Source of the DNA: an uncultured Bacteroidota bacterium | GTDB lineage: Bacteria > Bacteroidota > Bacteroidia > Bacteroidales > UBA12481 | Direction of reading: 5' to 3' | DNA length: 34,351 nucleotides | NCBI GenBank assembly: GCA_903851365.1 | Contig: CAINOB010000117.1 | Span: 1-34,351, forward strand | Part shown: in pieces, positions 17,793-26,525 of the stretch | Position numbering within the stretch: the first letter of the stretch is position 1 | Layout of the letters: every line of letters starts with the position of its first letter | The notes under the pieces: generated by a model | Databases searched by the model: none | What the model was told of the DNA's origin: nothing | Seen by the model: the letters and a program-made list of their open reading frames with translations, nothing else | Translations under genes and position numbers: made by a program

Positions 17793-18605
17793 ATGAAGAC
17801 ATTAAAAGGTAAAACGGTTTGGATAACCGGAGCATCATCGGGGATCGGTGAGGCGCTTGCAAAGATATGCGCAAACGAAGGTGCAAAATTGGTTTTGACC
17901 GCGCGTCGGGAAGATGAGCTTAAACGGGTTGCTGCACTAACAGGCTTGGCCAATGAGGATATTCTAATTCTGCCAGCTGATCTTTATCAATTAACCGAAG
18001 TGCAATTACTTGCCGACCAGGTGATTGCCCGATTTGGCAATATCGATGTCCTTTTTAATAATGCTGGAATCAGCAGCCGGGCTTTAGCCATGGATTCACC
18101 GATCGCCATCGACCGGAAAGTTATGGACCTTGACTATTTCAGTGTCGTGGCCTTAACAAAAGCCGTATTACCTCAGATGGTAAAACAGAGATCCGGCCAC
18201 ATTGTGGTAACATCAAGCGTAGTTGGTAAGATCGGAACTCCTCTAAGATCAGCATATTCTGCTGCCAAACACGCACTTCATGGATTTTTTGAATCCATTC
18301 GTCAGGAAATCATAGAATTTGGCATCCATATCACCATGGTTTGCCCAGGTTATATAAAAACAGATGTATCCGTAAATGCGATTACCCCGACTGGTGAAAA
18401 GTTCAACAAGATGAGCCGTAATCAGCAAAAAGGTATTGATCCGCTGGTGATGGCCACAAAAATGGTTAAAGCAGTTTACTCCAATAAGGATGAACTGATC
18501 TACGGAGGAAAAGAAGTAATCGGAATTTATCTCGGTCGATTTGCACCAGGTTTATTAAATCTTTACCTCCACCGGATGCACAAGAAAAATTCCTTTGCCG
18601 ACTGA
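17793..18605 (+). CDS. SDR family NAD(P)-dependent oxidoreductase
   Basis: A 270-residue classical short-chain dehydrogenase. Cofactor-binding TGASSGIG is at residues 12-19; NNAG at 89-92; catalytic Ser in VTSSVVGKIG and Y155-SAA-K159 complete the active site. An Arg-rich segment after the second strand (TARRED) favours NADP. The C-terminal part (GRFAPGLLNLYLHRM) resembles the DHRS7-like group that acts on lipids, retinoids or sterols in animals, but the bacterial substrate is unknown. It stands alone on the plus strand, divergent from the VOC gene and convergent with the oxidoreductase gamma gene 21 bases away. Confidence 0.87.
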   Translation: MKTLKGKTVWITGASSGIGEALAKICANEGAKLVLTARREDELKRVAALTGLANEDILILPADLYQLTEVQLLADQVIARFGNIDVLFNNAGISSRALAMDSPIAIDRKVMDLDYFSVVALTKAVLPQMVKQRSGHIVVTSSVVGKIGTPLRSAYSAAKHALHGFFESIRQEIIEFGIHITMVCPGYIKTDVSVNAITPTGEKFNKMSRNQQKGIDPLVMATKMVKAVYSNKDELIYGGKEVIGIYLGRFAPGLLNLYLHRMHKKNSFAD

Positions 18606-18626
18606 TCTACTGCCTACTGTCGGTTG

Positions 18627-19172
18627 TCACCTCTCTTGAGTAACGATTTCCTGTCCAATGTCGATGGCTTTTTTATTGAGTTCCAGCAAATGGCTGTAAC
18701 GGGCCGGTATCGATTTTTCCAAGCCTTTGTAAACATTTTCAAGTTTAACGATAGGCTTAATCTTCAGATATCCACCTAAAACAATCATATTAAAAGCCTT
18801 GGTTGAATCCATTTTTGCTGAGGCATCAGCTGCTTCAACCTTGAAAATCCGGATGTCGGTTCTTTCAGGCATTCTGGTCAGTCCGTTGCTATCGTAAAGC
18901 AAAACGCCGCCGGGCTTAACAGAGTTCTCAAATTTATCAAGCGATTGTTGATTCAGCAGAATTGCCGTGTCATAAACATGCAATATTGGTGAACTGATAC
19001 GCTCATCGCTTAAAATAACAGTCACATTGGCTGTACCACCTCTCATTTCAGGACCATAGGATGGAAACCAGCTAACTTCCTGATTCTGCATGATGGCTGA
19101 ATAAGCGAGAATTTTTCCCATGGAAAGAACCCCCTGGCCGCCAAAACCGGCTATGATAATCTCTTCGGTCAT
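18627..19172 (-). CDS. 2-oxoacid:ferredoxin oxidoreductase, gamma subunit
   Basis: A 181-residue subunit of a CoA-dependent 2-oxoacid oxidoreductase. The GFGGQGVLSMG motif at residues 9-19 and SWFPSYGPEMRGGTANV (about 53-67) are diagnostic of the gamma (POR domain III type) chain. It is the last gene of a tightly spaced operon: 11 bases after the beta gene. With alpha, beta and the small ferredoxin it forms the four-subunit enzyme of the Vor/Kor type. The family reaction is 2-oxoacid + CoA + oxidised ferredoxin giving acyl-CoA + CO2 + reduced ferredoxin. Confidence 0.92.
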   Translation of the reverse strand: MTEEIIIAGFGGQGVLSMGKILAYSAIMQNQEVSWFPSYGPEMRGGTANVTVILSDERISSPILHVYDTAILLNQQSLDKFENSVKPGGVLLYDSNGLTRMPERTDIRIFKVEAADASAKMDSTKAFNMIVLGGYLKIKPIVKLENVYKGLEKSIPARYSHLLELNKKAIDIGQEIVTQER

Positions 19173-19183
19173 TTCTTTTTATT

Positions 19184-19966
19184 TTATTGATTATTAACCA
19201 GTTTACCATCAACCTTCAAATCTCCAAGTGGATAAAATGGAAACATATGTTCAACCATCCATTCGTTAGAAGCAACCGGTTCCATTTTCCAGCCCGAATT
19301 GCAGTTCGACACAATCTCAACCAGTGATAATCCCTTATTTGCCTTCTGTGATTCAAATGCTGCACGGATAGCCTTCTTTGCGCGTCGAACATTCCTTGGT
19401 GAATGCACTGACTGTCGCGAAACATAACAAGTGCCCGGGAGTTGTGCGAGCAATTCGGTCATCTTTAATGGATTGCCCATTGATTTCAGGTCTCGGCCAT
19501 AAGGACTGGTCGATGTCTTCATCCCCTCAAGGGTTGTTGGAGCCATCTGGCCACCTGTCATTCCATAAATCCCATTATTGATGAAAATTATGGTTATGTT
19601 TTCACCGCGATTGGCTGCATGAATAGTTTCTGCAGTACCAATGGCAGCGAGATCCCCATCGCCCTGATAGGTATAAACGAACTTTTCCGGCCAGCAACGC
19701 TTGATGCCAGTCGCAACCGCCGGTGCCCGGCCGTGCGAAGCTCCAACCATATCAACATTCATAAAATCGTAGGCTAATACAGAACACCCAACAGGAGCAA
19801 CACCAATTGTTTCTGATTGAATCCCCATTTCCTCAATCACTTCCATAACAATACGATGAGCTGTACCGTGACCGCAACCCGGGCAATAGCTCAGAGTTTT
19901 ATCGGTCATGAGCGGAGTTTTTTGATAAACCAGATTTTCCGGTTTGATTATATCTTTAATATCCAT
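19184..19966 (-). CDS. 2-oxoacid:ferredoxin oxidoreductase, beta subunit (thiamine diphosphate-binding)
   Basis: A 260-residue chain carrying the thiamine diphosphate site: CPGCGHG at residues 28-34, GDGDLAAIG at 102-110 with the Mg ligand, and INNGIYGMTGGQ at 129-140. VGCSVLAYDF and GRAPAVATGIKR are typical of the Kor/Vor beta group. The C-terminus lacks an extra cysteine cluster, so electrons must leave through the separate ferredoxin subunit. It lies 2 bases after the alpha gene and 11 bases before gamma, the standard order. Confidence 0.93.
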   Translation of the reverse strand: MDIKDIIKPENLVYQKTPLMTDKTLSYCPGCGHGTAHRIVMEVIEEMGIQSETIGVAPVGCSVLAYDFMNVDMVGASHGRAPAVATGIKRCWPEKFVYTYQGDGDLAAIGTAETIHAANRGENITIIFINNGIYGMTGGQMAPTTLEGMKTSTSPYGRDLKSMGNPLKMTELLAQLPGTCYVSRQSVHSPRNVRRAKKAIRAAFESQKANKGLSLVEIVSNCNSGWKMEPVASNEWMVEHMFPFYPLGDLKVDGKLVNNQ

Positions 19967-19968
19967 GA

Positions 19969-21039
19969 CTATTTCGTAATAAGCAGTTTCTTTAAATTCT
20001 CGAGTACTTGTTCGGGAGTTGGAATCATACCGCCCATTCTACCATAATGTTCAATATGGACCCCGCATCCAGCTGATAATCTGACATCTTCAACCATCTG
20101 GCCAGCGCTTTGCTCAACACTTAGTATCCCCTTCATTCTCGGTGCCAATTCAGAGAGTGGCTTAGCTGGGAAAGGCCATAAGGTTATCGGCCTCAGCAAT
20201 CCAATCTTAATGCCTTCCTCTCGCCCTAGTTGGATTGCCTTCTGGCAGATCCTAGCTGAAGAGCCATAGGCAACAAATAGATATTCAGCGTCATCGGTAT
20301 TGAGAAGTTCAAAGCGAACTTCATTTTCCTTGCATTGCCGATATTTTTCCTGCAAATGCTGATTATGAATTTCTTGCCTTGATGCATCCAGATCCAACGA
20401 AGTAACAATATTCCTTTCTTGACCGTCAGGCTTGCCCGTTAGCGTCCAACTCCGGTCGAAATGAGTAACCCGAGGCAGCTGTTCGCAAAGCTCAACTTTC
20501 TCCATCATCTGTCCGATGAGACCATCTGACAGCATAAGCACTGGATTGCGATATTTGAAAGCCAGGTCGAAACCCAGAAAAGCGAAATCAAACATTTCCT
20601 GAACAGAGGAAGGGGCAAGTACAATTAACTGATAATCACCATGTCCCCCACCTTTAACTGATTGAAAATAATCAGCCTGAGATGGCTGGATGGTACCTAA
20701 ACCCGGTCCGCCCCTGGCCACATTCAAGAGCAGGCAGGGCAATTCAGCACCTGCCAGATAGGATATTCCCTCTTGCATGAGGCTTATTCCAGGACTCGAA
20801 GAACTTGTCATGACCCTTTTACCTGTACTCGCTGCGCCATAAACCATATTAATGGCAGCAACTTCACTTTCGGCCTGAAGAACCACCATACCAGTTCTTT
20901 TCTCAGGTTGTTGTGCCATAAGATATTCCATCACTTCCGATTGAGGAGTGATTGGATAACCAAAATAGCCGTCAGCACCGGCACGGATAGCACCTTCTGC
21001 TACCGCTTCGTTGCCTTTCATCAATCGTAATTCCTTCAT
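19969..21039 (-). CDS. vorB: 2-oxoacid:ferredoxin oxidoreductase, alpha subunit (VorB-like)
   Basis: A 356-residue chain beginning MKELRLMKGNEAVAEGAIRA, then YPITPQSE at residues 28-35, the POR_N signature, and GPGLGTIQPSQADYF. This spelling and the length (~350) fit the 3-methyl-2-oxobutanoate (branched-chain 2-oxoacid) group annotated VorB, rather than the ~600-residue fused KorA or pyruvate type. Substrate assignment within Vor/Kor is by resemblance only; branched-chain 2-oxoacids fit with the aminotransferase encoded two genes upstream. The gap from the ferredoxin gene is 18 bases. Confidence 0.88.
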   Translation of the reverse strand: MKELRLMKGNEAVAEGAIRAGADGYFGYPITPQSEVMEYLMAQQPEKRTGMVVLQAESEVAAINMVYGAASTGKRVMTSSSSPGISLMQEGISYLAGAELPCLLLNVARGGPGLGTIQPSQADYFQSVKGGGHGDYQLIVLAPSSVQEMFDFAFLGFDLAFKYRNPVLMLSDGLIGQMMEKVELCEQLPRVTHFDRSWTLTGKPDGQERNIVTSLDLDASRQEIHNQHLQEKYRQCKENEVRFELLNTDDAEYLFVAYGSSARICQKAIQLGREEGIKIGLLRPITLWPFPAKPLSELAPRMKGILSVEQSAGQMVEDVRLSAGCGVHIEHYGRMGGMIPTPEQVLENLKKLLITK

Positions 21040-21057
21040 TATCCCGTAATTTTATGT

Positions 21058-21288
21058 TTAATCGGACAATTTTACTTTGTACACAGTGATCACTCCATCA
21101 GGACAAACTACAGCACAGTTGGCACAACCTACGCAATTCTCCTGATGTTCCTGATAAGCGTAATGATAGCCTTTGTGATTTACCTCCTGAGCAATGGCGA
21201 TAACATCATTTGGACAAGCTACTCTGCAAACTTCACAGCCTTTGCATTTCTCAATGTCCACCACTATCGCCCCTTTCATTTTTGCCAT
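21058..21288 (-). CDS. 2x[4Fe-4S] ferredoxin subunit (delta) of the 2-oxoacid oxidoreductase
   Basis: A 76-residue ferredoxin with two complete CxxCxxCxxxCP clusters: cysteines 15, 18, 21, 25 and 52, 55, 58, 62. This is the delta subunit that passes electrons from the beta-chain TPP site to soluble ferredoxin or flavodoxin. It lies 11 bases after the aminotransferase gene and 18 bases before alpha. An internal ATG at residue 4 is an alternative start with no effect on the clusters. Confidence 0.93.
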   Translation of the reverse strand: MAKMKGAIVVDIEKCKGCEVCRVACPNDVIAIAQEVNHKGYHYAYQEHQENCVGCANCAVVCPDGVITVYKVKLSD

Positions 21289-21299
21289 ATCGTATAATT

Positions 21300-22619
21300 T
21301 TATTTCTTAAAATCGTTATGAAATCTTTTTAGCCTGTCTTCTAAAACAGGATAGAGAGTCGGATGTATCTGGGCAACGCATGCCCTTAGACCTTCATTCC
21401 TGGTACTTCCGCAAATAGCCAATGAAATTGCGCTGATTCCGTAATAAAGCAAATCCTCCAATAATTCCGAACCGGTTAAGCCAGGATAGGAAATGGTAAA
21501 ATAGAAACCATCAGCAATCGGTTCATCAATATCAGTGTCATAAACAACCTTAAAACCGTTTGCCAGGAAAATCTTCTTTAACGCTTCAGCTCGCCTCCCG
21601 TACTCCTTCACCATTTCAACAAAATTGAATACACCGTCATTAGCTGCTTTCAGCATGGCAGCCAAACCATATTGAGCGGAATGGCAAACACCAGAGGACA
21701 AAGCATACAGTGCACCATAAATCATTGAATAACCAAACTGGTCGGAAGTATAATATCTTTTCAGATCAGGATAAACACGCGAAAACAGCTTATCGCTGAT
21801 GATGACTGTTCCTACTCTTTCCCCGGCAAATGAAAATGCTTTTGAACTTGAGATTAACAGAAGCCAATGATCGCAATAATTTGCAACTGTGGGCTGATAA
21901 GGCTCCTGTCCTGGTTGCGAATAATCCTTCCTGAAATCCATTCCAAAATAAGCCAGGTCCTCAATAACAATCACATCATATTTATTCGCCAAAGTGCCAA
22001 TTGTCCGCAGTTCATCTTCTGTAAAACAGATCCATGAAGGGTTATTCGGATTTGAATAAAGAAGGGTGGAAATCTTTCCGGTAGATAAATAGGACTCCAG
22101 TTTTGGCCCAAGTTTATCTCCCCGGTAATCATAAACATCAAATGATTCAAATTCGTGACCCAGTACACGGCATTGCTGCTTCTGTACAGGAAAACCCGGA
22201 TCAATGAACAGGGTTCCAAGCTTATTCCGGTCGGAACGATTAGCTACCATAAAAGCTGCCATGGCCCCCTGCATCGATCCGACGCATGGAATACAGGCCT
22301 CCTCCTTCACCTCTATATTAAGGAATAACTTGGCAAATCGCATGGTCTCCCTTTTCAGTTCTGGAACACCTTCAATATCAGGATATTTGGATGCCACACC
22401 TTTGTAAAGGGCTGCTATTTCAGCTTCTATGCCAACTTCGGGGGGTTCCAGTCCGGGAACACCCATTTCCATTCTGATAAACTTCTCTCCGCTAAGCTGT
22501 TCGATTTTGTTGACCAACCTCACGATCTCCCTGATCGAGGCGCGGCCGAGGTCTGGCAGATTGGAAAGAACAATCTGTTCCCCGACTATGTTGCGGTCAA
22601 TTGGAGTATTTTGTACCAT
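21300..22619 (-). CDS. Pyridoxal phosphate-dependent aminotransferase, class I/II
   Basis: A 439-residue fold-type I aminotransferase, somewhat longer than AspC-type enzymes (~400). PLP-site residues: SNPNNPS (about 189-195), ED-LAY (D221, Y224) and the Schiff-base lysine K260 in SSSKAFSFAGERVG, whose terminal Arg binds the PLP phosphate. It is encoded directly upstream of the 2-oxoacid oxidoreductase genes with 11-base spacing, so its likely job is to make the 2-oxoacid that this complex oxidises. The amino acid is not readable from sequence; branched-chain or aromatic substrates would fit a VorB-like partner. Confidence 0.88.
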   Translation of the reverse strand: MVQNTPIDRNIVGEQIVLSNLPDLGRASIREIVRLVNKIEQLSGEKFIRMEMGVPGLEPPEVGIEAEIAALYKGVASKYPDIEGVPELKRETMRFAKLFLNIEVKEEACIPCVGSMQGAMAAFMVANRSDRNKLGTLFIDPGFPVQKQQCRVLGHEFESFDVYDYRGDKLGPKLESYLSTGKISTLLYSNPNNPSWICFTEDELRTIGTLANKYDVIVIEDLAYFGMDFRKDYSQPGQEPYQPTVANYCDHWLLLISSSKAFSFAGERVGTVIISDKLFSRVYPDLKRYYTSDQFGYSMIYGALYALSSGVCHSAQYGLAAMLKAANDGVFNFVEMVKEYGRRAEALKKIFLANGFKVVYDTDIDEPIADGFYFTISYPGLTGSELLEDLLYYGISAISLAICGSTRNEGLRACVAQIHPTLYPVLEDRLKRFHNDFKK

Positions 22620-22662
22620 CGAGCAAGATAAATATTTTTAGATATCCATGAAATGAAATTAA

Positions 22663-23757
22663 TCAAATTCCAGTTAAGTAATCCCCTTTTTCACCGTCAG
22701 TCATTTCGTATCCCTGTAACAAATTGGCTGTCAGGCACGAATGTACAGGAACTACCCCGATAATCATTCCGGGATGTAAATTCCTGATTACCTGATCAGG
22801 AGCCTCAAGGATACCATGCTCCTGCGATAGTGAAACCAGCCAGGCATCCGGAATCGGTTGGTGCCAGCCATTGGTATCTAATTCCACGAGCTGTCCGTAA
22901 ATCCGTCGCCCATCTAAAGCAAGGAATTCCTTCGAAAAATGAATGGCACCGCCATAAATTACAGTCTGGTTTCTGGAAGGATGAACGGCAACCACAGGGC
23001 ATACCACTATTCCCCCAATCTGAGAGAAGTTGCATGTTCCGGCAATCAATTGCATGAGATCATAAAAAATAAAATTTCCGGGCCGTATCTCATCAATATT
23101 TGAAAATCTTTCCACCAAACTGCAGGAAGGTGTATCACCATAAGATAAAATCAGAGATTCACCCGCTTTACCTAGTTTCTGCTTAACTTCATTGAGAACG
23201 CCGGTTGACGAATGATAAATACTAATCACTTTATCTGCGGAATGCGCTCCATAGGTTTGTCCAGCATGTGTGATCAGTCCCTTAAGCGTCATCAATGGAC
23301 TCTTTTCGATCAAAGAAGTCAATTGAATGATCTCAGGCATTTCATTCAATCCTAACCCGGTTCGGTGATATCCGGTATCAATCTTTATATAGATATCCAC
23401 AGGAAATTTCAACTCCTGATTAAGTTTCATGACCACCTCAGAATGCTCAACCAATAAACCAATACGCACTTCTGACGCCAATTCATTAATCAGCTTGATT
23501 TCCCTTAGATTAACAGGAAAAGCTACTGTAATATCGTTCCAGCCATCCTGCGCAAAATATTTTGCTGCAGTAAGAGATGAAACGGTGATTTTTGTAATAC
23601 CAAATTCTCTGAACCATCGGCCAATGGCCAGCGATTGGTGGGTTTTAAAATGCGGCCTGAATATAACCCCTGACAGGGTTGCCTTTTGAGTCATTGTCCG
23701 GATATTTGATTTACAGATATCCGGATTGATCAGGAAAGTTGGCTTTTCGAAATTCAT
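22663..23757 (-). CDS. D-threonine aldolase/D-serine dehydratase-like PLP enzyme
   Basis: A 364-residue fold-type III (alanine racemase-like barrel) enzyme. PLP lysine K38 is in RPHFKTHQ; DTGYHRTG and ILSYGDTPSC line the cofactor; the C-terminal H339-S-C341 in VPVHSCLTANLL matches the His/Cys metal pair of D-serine dehydratase and D-threonine aldolase. It therefore likely cleaves or dehydrates a D-hydroxy-amino acid. The start is placed at the ATG at 23757 because the upstream in-frame ATG at 23781 lies inside the flavodoxin terminator hairpin. It is 43 bases before the aminotransferase gene with no clear terminator between, so it probably heads that operon. Confidence 0.85.
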   Translation of the reverse strand: MNFEKPTFLINPDICKSNIRTMTQKATLSGVIFRPHFKTHQSLAIGRWFREFGITKITVSSLTAAKYFAQDGWNDITVAFPVNLREIKLINELASEVRIGLLVEHSEVVMKLNQELKFPVDIYIKIDTGYHRTGLGLNEMPEIIQLTSLIEKSPLMTLKGLITHAGQTYGAHSADKVISIYHSSTGVLNEVKQKLGKAGESLILSYGDTPSCSLVERFSNIDEIRPGNFIFYDLMQLIAGTCNFSQIGGIVVCPVVAVHPSRNQTVIYGGAIHFSKEFLALDGRRIYGQLVELDTNGWHQPIPDAWLVSLSQEHGILEAPDQVIRNLHPGMIIGVVPVHSCLTANLLQGYEMTDGEKGDYLTGI

Positions 23758-23762
23758 GTGGA

Positions 23763-23798
23763 TAAAAACAAAAAACGGCAACCTAAGTCACCGTTTTT
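23763..23798 (-). terminator. Intrinsic terminator of the flavodoxin (and ACD) transcript
   Basis: On the minus strand the RNA can fold as a 12-bp stem (AAAAACGGUGAC / GUUGCCGUUUUU) with a UUAG loop, followed by a U-rich tail. Two of the pairs are G-U wobbles that exist only in the minus-strand RNA (C-A mismatches on the other strand), which gives the element a direction. It lies 15 bases after the flavodoxin stop. Confidence 0.85.
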
Positions 23799-23813
23799 CA
23801 AATTCTTCTATAA

Positions 23814-24332
23814 TTAAAACTCAGTAAGTAATAGCTCAACCCAATTATTTATGCGTTTTTCAGTCAATTCAGGCTCATTATCTTCATCTAATGGTAAGCC
23901 AAGGAACTTACCATTTCTGAAAGCCTTGGATTCGTCGAAAGTATATCCATCGGGTTCAACCAATCCAGCCAGTTTTCCACCGGATTGAATAATATGATCT
24001 GCAATGACGCTAATATCATCAACAAATTTGAAGGAATAACTTACCTGATCACCCAAGCCGAAAACTGCGCAGGTTTTACCCTGAAGATTCATTTTATAAA
24101 GCCTCGTAAGGAAAATATCCCAGTCATTTTTCTGATTAGGATCCGACCATGTGTGTGTTCCCACAGTAGGACCGCCAAATATTATCCTGGAGTAATTCTT
24201 TAAATCTGTTTCCTGAAAATCCCGGATCGGGATCAGATCGGTTTTACCTTCTCCAAAAGCACTGGCAACCATTCGGGCGGCCTTCTCAGTGTTACCACCG
24301 GTGGGACCATAAAGTATCGCAATTTTATCCAT
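23814..24332 (-). CDS. Flavodoxin
   Basis: A 172-residue FMN-binding electron carrier of the long-chain type. MDKIAILYGPTGGNTEKAA carries the phosphate-binding loop (GPTGGNTE, residues 9-16); FGGPTVGTHTWSD and VFGLGDQVSYSFKFVD are the flavin-flanking 60s and 90s loops. Start at 24332 fits the family N-terminus; an ATG two codons upstream (24338) is also possible, while the longer frame to 24353 runs into the -7 box. It lies just after the ADP-forming acyl-CoA synthetase gene (about 38 bases) and is followed by a strong terminator. It could replace ferredoxin as acceptor for the neighbouring 2-oxoacid oxidoreductase, especially under iron limitation. Confidence 0.93.
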   Translation of the reverse strand: MDKIAILYGPTGGNTEKAARMVASAFGEGKTDLIPIRDFQETDLKNYSRIIFGGPTVGTHTWSDPNQKNDWDIFLTRLYKMNLQGKTCAVFGLGDQVSYSFKFVDDISVIADHIIQSGGKLAGLVEPDGYTFDESKAFRNGKFLGLPLDEDNEPELTEKRINNWVELLLTEF

Positions 24333-24350
24333 GTCCATAAATTGTTTGTA

Positions 24351-24358
24351 CAAAAATA
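24351..24358 (-). promoter_or_regulatory. Candidate -7 box for the flavodoxin gene
   Basis: TATTTTTG on the minus strand, a perfect TAnnTTTG match 12-18 bases before the possible ATGs, in a very AT-rich gap. If real, flavodoxin can be transcribed apart from the upstream ACD gene. Confidence 0.4.
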
Positions 24359-24370
24359 TAAATTTAGTCG

Positions 24371-26428
24371 TTACTTCTCGACCCTTACCCTGGCATCAAC
24401 AGCCACAACCCTATCTTTCAAGCCCATTACCGGATTAAGATCCATCTCAGCAATTTCAGGAGCTGCTAAAACAAGATCAGATACCCTGAGAATCAGATCG
24501 ATCCATTTATCTACAGCCACACCCTGCTGTCCTCGGACCCCTTCTAATAATTTAGTACTTCTCAATTGACTGATCATAAACGCAATATCGCCCTTCGACA
24601 GGGGAGCCAGACCTGTTTGAACGTCTTTTAAAACTTCAATGAATATTCCACCCAAGCCAATCATTATCAGATGACCAAATGGGTTTTCACGCTTTGCACC
24701 GACGAAAAGCTCACGTCCTTTTAACATCGGTTGGAGAAGGACACCGGTAGCTCCATCGATTGTCATTAATTTATCGAAGGCATCCACAACCTCTTCGTGA
24801 TTATTCAGATTGAGCAGAACTCCTCCAACATCCGTTTTATGAACCGGCCCAACTACCTTCATAACCACTGGAAAGCCCAAAGAAAGCGCTGAGCTGACAG
24901 CTTCCTCATAACTATTGACTACACGCTCGGGAATCCTTAAAATACCAGCTGCATCAAGCAATTGCTGAACCTGAACTGGTGCAAGATACCCAGGTTGAAA
25001 TTGGTCGATCAATTTCCTTATTCTAGAATCGGTTGATTCGGGAATTTCAGATACCGCTATTGATGGGTCTGCAGTCATTCTTGCTTTTATCAAAGCCTGA
25101 CCGAAAATCACTTCATCCGGAAAACTGATCCGGCCCCGGGAAAGAAAGGCAGCTATTTCTTCCTTTGCATTTGTTGTTGATGGAAAAATTGGGAAAATCG
25201 GCTTTTTGCAGGTTTTCATTTTTTCATCAATCAGGTTATAAACGGGCTCTACCGAATCCAAACCCGGGCTGCCAAAGATGATGCACATGCCATCGATATT
25301 GTCCAGCTCTTTATCCACACATTCAATGGCAGCATCCATTTGCTCCACCCCTCCAGTTGCCAGAACATCGATTGGATTGGCTGCCGACGATCCCGGGTGA
25401 AGCCTTGTGAGTAGCTGCTCCGCCGACTGACCGGAAATTGGTGGAACCTCCAATCCTCCATTCGATAGAGCATCGGTAAGCATAACTGCAGGTCCCCCGG
25501 CATGTGTAATGATAGCCAGATTGTTGCCTTCCAATTTTTTATGCATAAACAAGGCACCCATGGTTGCCAGCTCGGTGCGGCTGTAGCACCGAACGATTCC
25601 CGCCTTTTTAAAAAGCGCATTCACAGCAGTATCCGGACTGGCTAAAGCTCCGGTATGTGAAGATGCTGCCCGGCTGCCAGCTTCGGAGCTACCGGCTTTA
25701 ATGGCTGCAATCCTGCATCCCTTTTTAATCAGTGAAGAGGCATGTTTTAATAGTTTCTCGGGCTTCTGAATGCTTTCGAGGTATATCAACTTTACCCTGC
25801 TGGAATTAACCGGATCAAAATTCTCATCAAGGTATTCCAAAACATCTTCAACTCCAATCTGCGCTGAATTGCCAACACTGAACATACTTGAAAAGGTCAG
25901 GCCCATCGGAATAGCGGCCTCCATAACAAAAACCGCCGTAGCCCCTGACCCTGAAATAAAATCAGCGCCATGGGAATCAAGCTTGGGTATTGGCAAGGTA
26001 AAACAACCGGCATAGGATGTGGTCAGCACACCGGTGCAATTCGGTCCAATAAGACACCCGTTGGTTTCCTCAAGAATTTCGTTTATTTCCTGTTCCAGGA
26101 GCAACCCTTCGTGACTCTCCTCCGAAAATCCGGCAGAGATGATTATGAAAGCTTTTGTTTGCTTTTCCCTGGCAAGGATATCAACTACAGAGGGACAGGC
26201 AAAGGCCGGTATGGCAAGAATCGCCAAATCCACGTTTGGCAATGACATGGCGTTGGAAAACGAAACAACTCCTTGAATATCTGATGCTTTTGGATTTACA
26301 ACATACAATTGACCCCGAAAATTATGATCGATTAGATTCTTCAATATCTTGCCACCGGGTTTCCGGAGGTCGTTTGAAGCACCAACTACAACTATGCTAT
26401 TGGGACTCAGCAGTTCACGATTCATCAT
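24371..26428 (-). CDS. Acetate--CoA ligase (ADP-forming), fused alpha-beta acyl-CoA synthetase
   Basis: A 685-residue cytoplasmic enzyme converting acyl-CoA + ADP + phosphate to acid + CoA + ATP, an energy-conserving last step of fermentation. N-terminal CoA-binding domain (SIVVVGASNDLRKPGG), then the ligase domains with GPNCTG (128-133) and the phospho-accepting His H258 in SSHTGALA. From about residue 470 comes the ATP-grasp beta part, with FPVVMKVVGPVHKTDVGGV carrying the second relay His. In archaea the two parts are separate (AcdA/AcdB); this single-chain order is also known from bacteria and protists. ATG at 26428 or the adjacent ATG at 26425. It is followed after about 38 bases by flavodoxin and is divergent from the M14 peptidase gene. 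Confidence 0.92.
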   Translation of the reverse strand: MMNRELLSPNSIVVVGASNDLRKPGGKILKNLIDHNFRGQLYVVNPKASDIQGVVSFSNAMSLPNVDLAILAIPAFACPSVVDILAREKQTKAFIIISAGFSEESHEGLLLEQEINEILEETNGCLIGPNCTGVLTTSYAGCFTLPIPKLDSHGADFISGSGATAVFVMEAAIPMGLTFSSMFSVGNSAQIGVEDVLEYLDENFDPVNSSRVKLIYLESIQKPEKLLKHASSLIKKGCRIAAIKAGSSEAGSRAASSHTGALASPDTAVNALFKKAGIVRCYSRTELATMGALFMHKKLEGNNLAIITHAGGPAVMLTDALSNGGLEVPPISGQSAEQLLTRLHPGSSAANPIDVLATGGVEQMDAAIECVDKELDNIDGMCIIFGSPGLDSVEPVYNLIDEKMKTCKKPIFPIFPSTTNAKEEIAAFLSRGRISFPDEVIFGQALIKARMTADPSIAVSEIPESTDSRIRKLIDQFQPGYLAPVQVQQLLDAAGILRIPERVVNSYEEAVSSALSLGFPVVMKVVGPVHKTDVGGVLLNLNNHEEVVDAFDKLMTIDGATGVLLQPMLKGRELFVGAKRENPFGHLIMIGLGGIFIEVLKDVQTGLAPLSKGDIAFMISQLRSTKLLEGVRGQQGVAVDKWIDLILRVSDLVLAAPEIAEMDLNPVMGLKDRVVAVDARVRVEK

Positions 26429-26525
26429 ATGTTGATTCCTTAATACTATATCAGCCGATCTAAATCTAATAAGTTATTTTCTTGGTTCTTATAGTTGGAT
26501 ACCCTAATTTCAAAAAATTAAATAC

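Noticed and set aside
23758-23781. ATG at 23781 as start of the D-threonine-aldolase-like gene
   Set aside because: It lies within the stem of the flavodoxin terminator; ATG at 23757 fits homologues.
26482-26512. TTG...TAATTTCA as promoter of the M14 gene
   Set aside because: The -7 box has two mismatches in its conserved part; too weak to call in AT-rich sequence.
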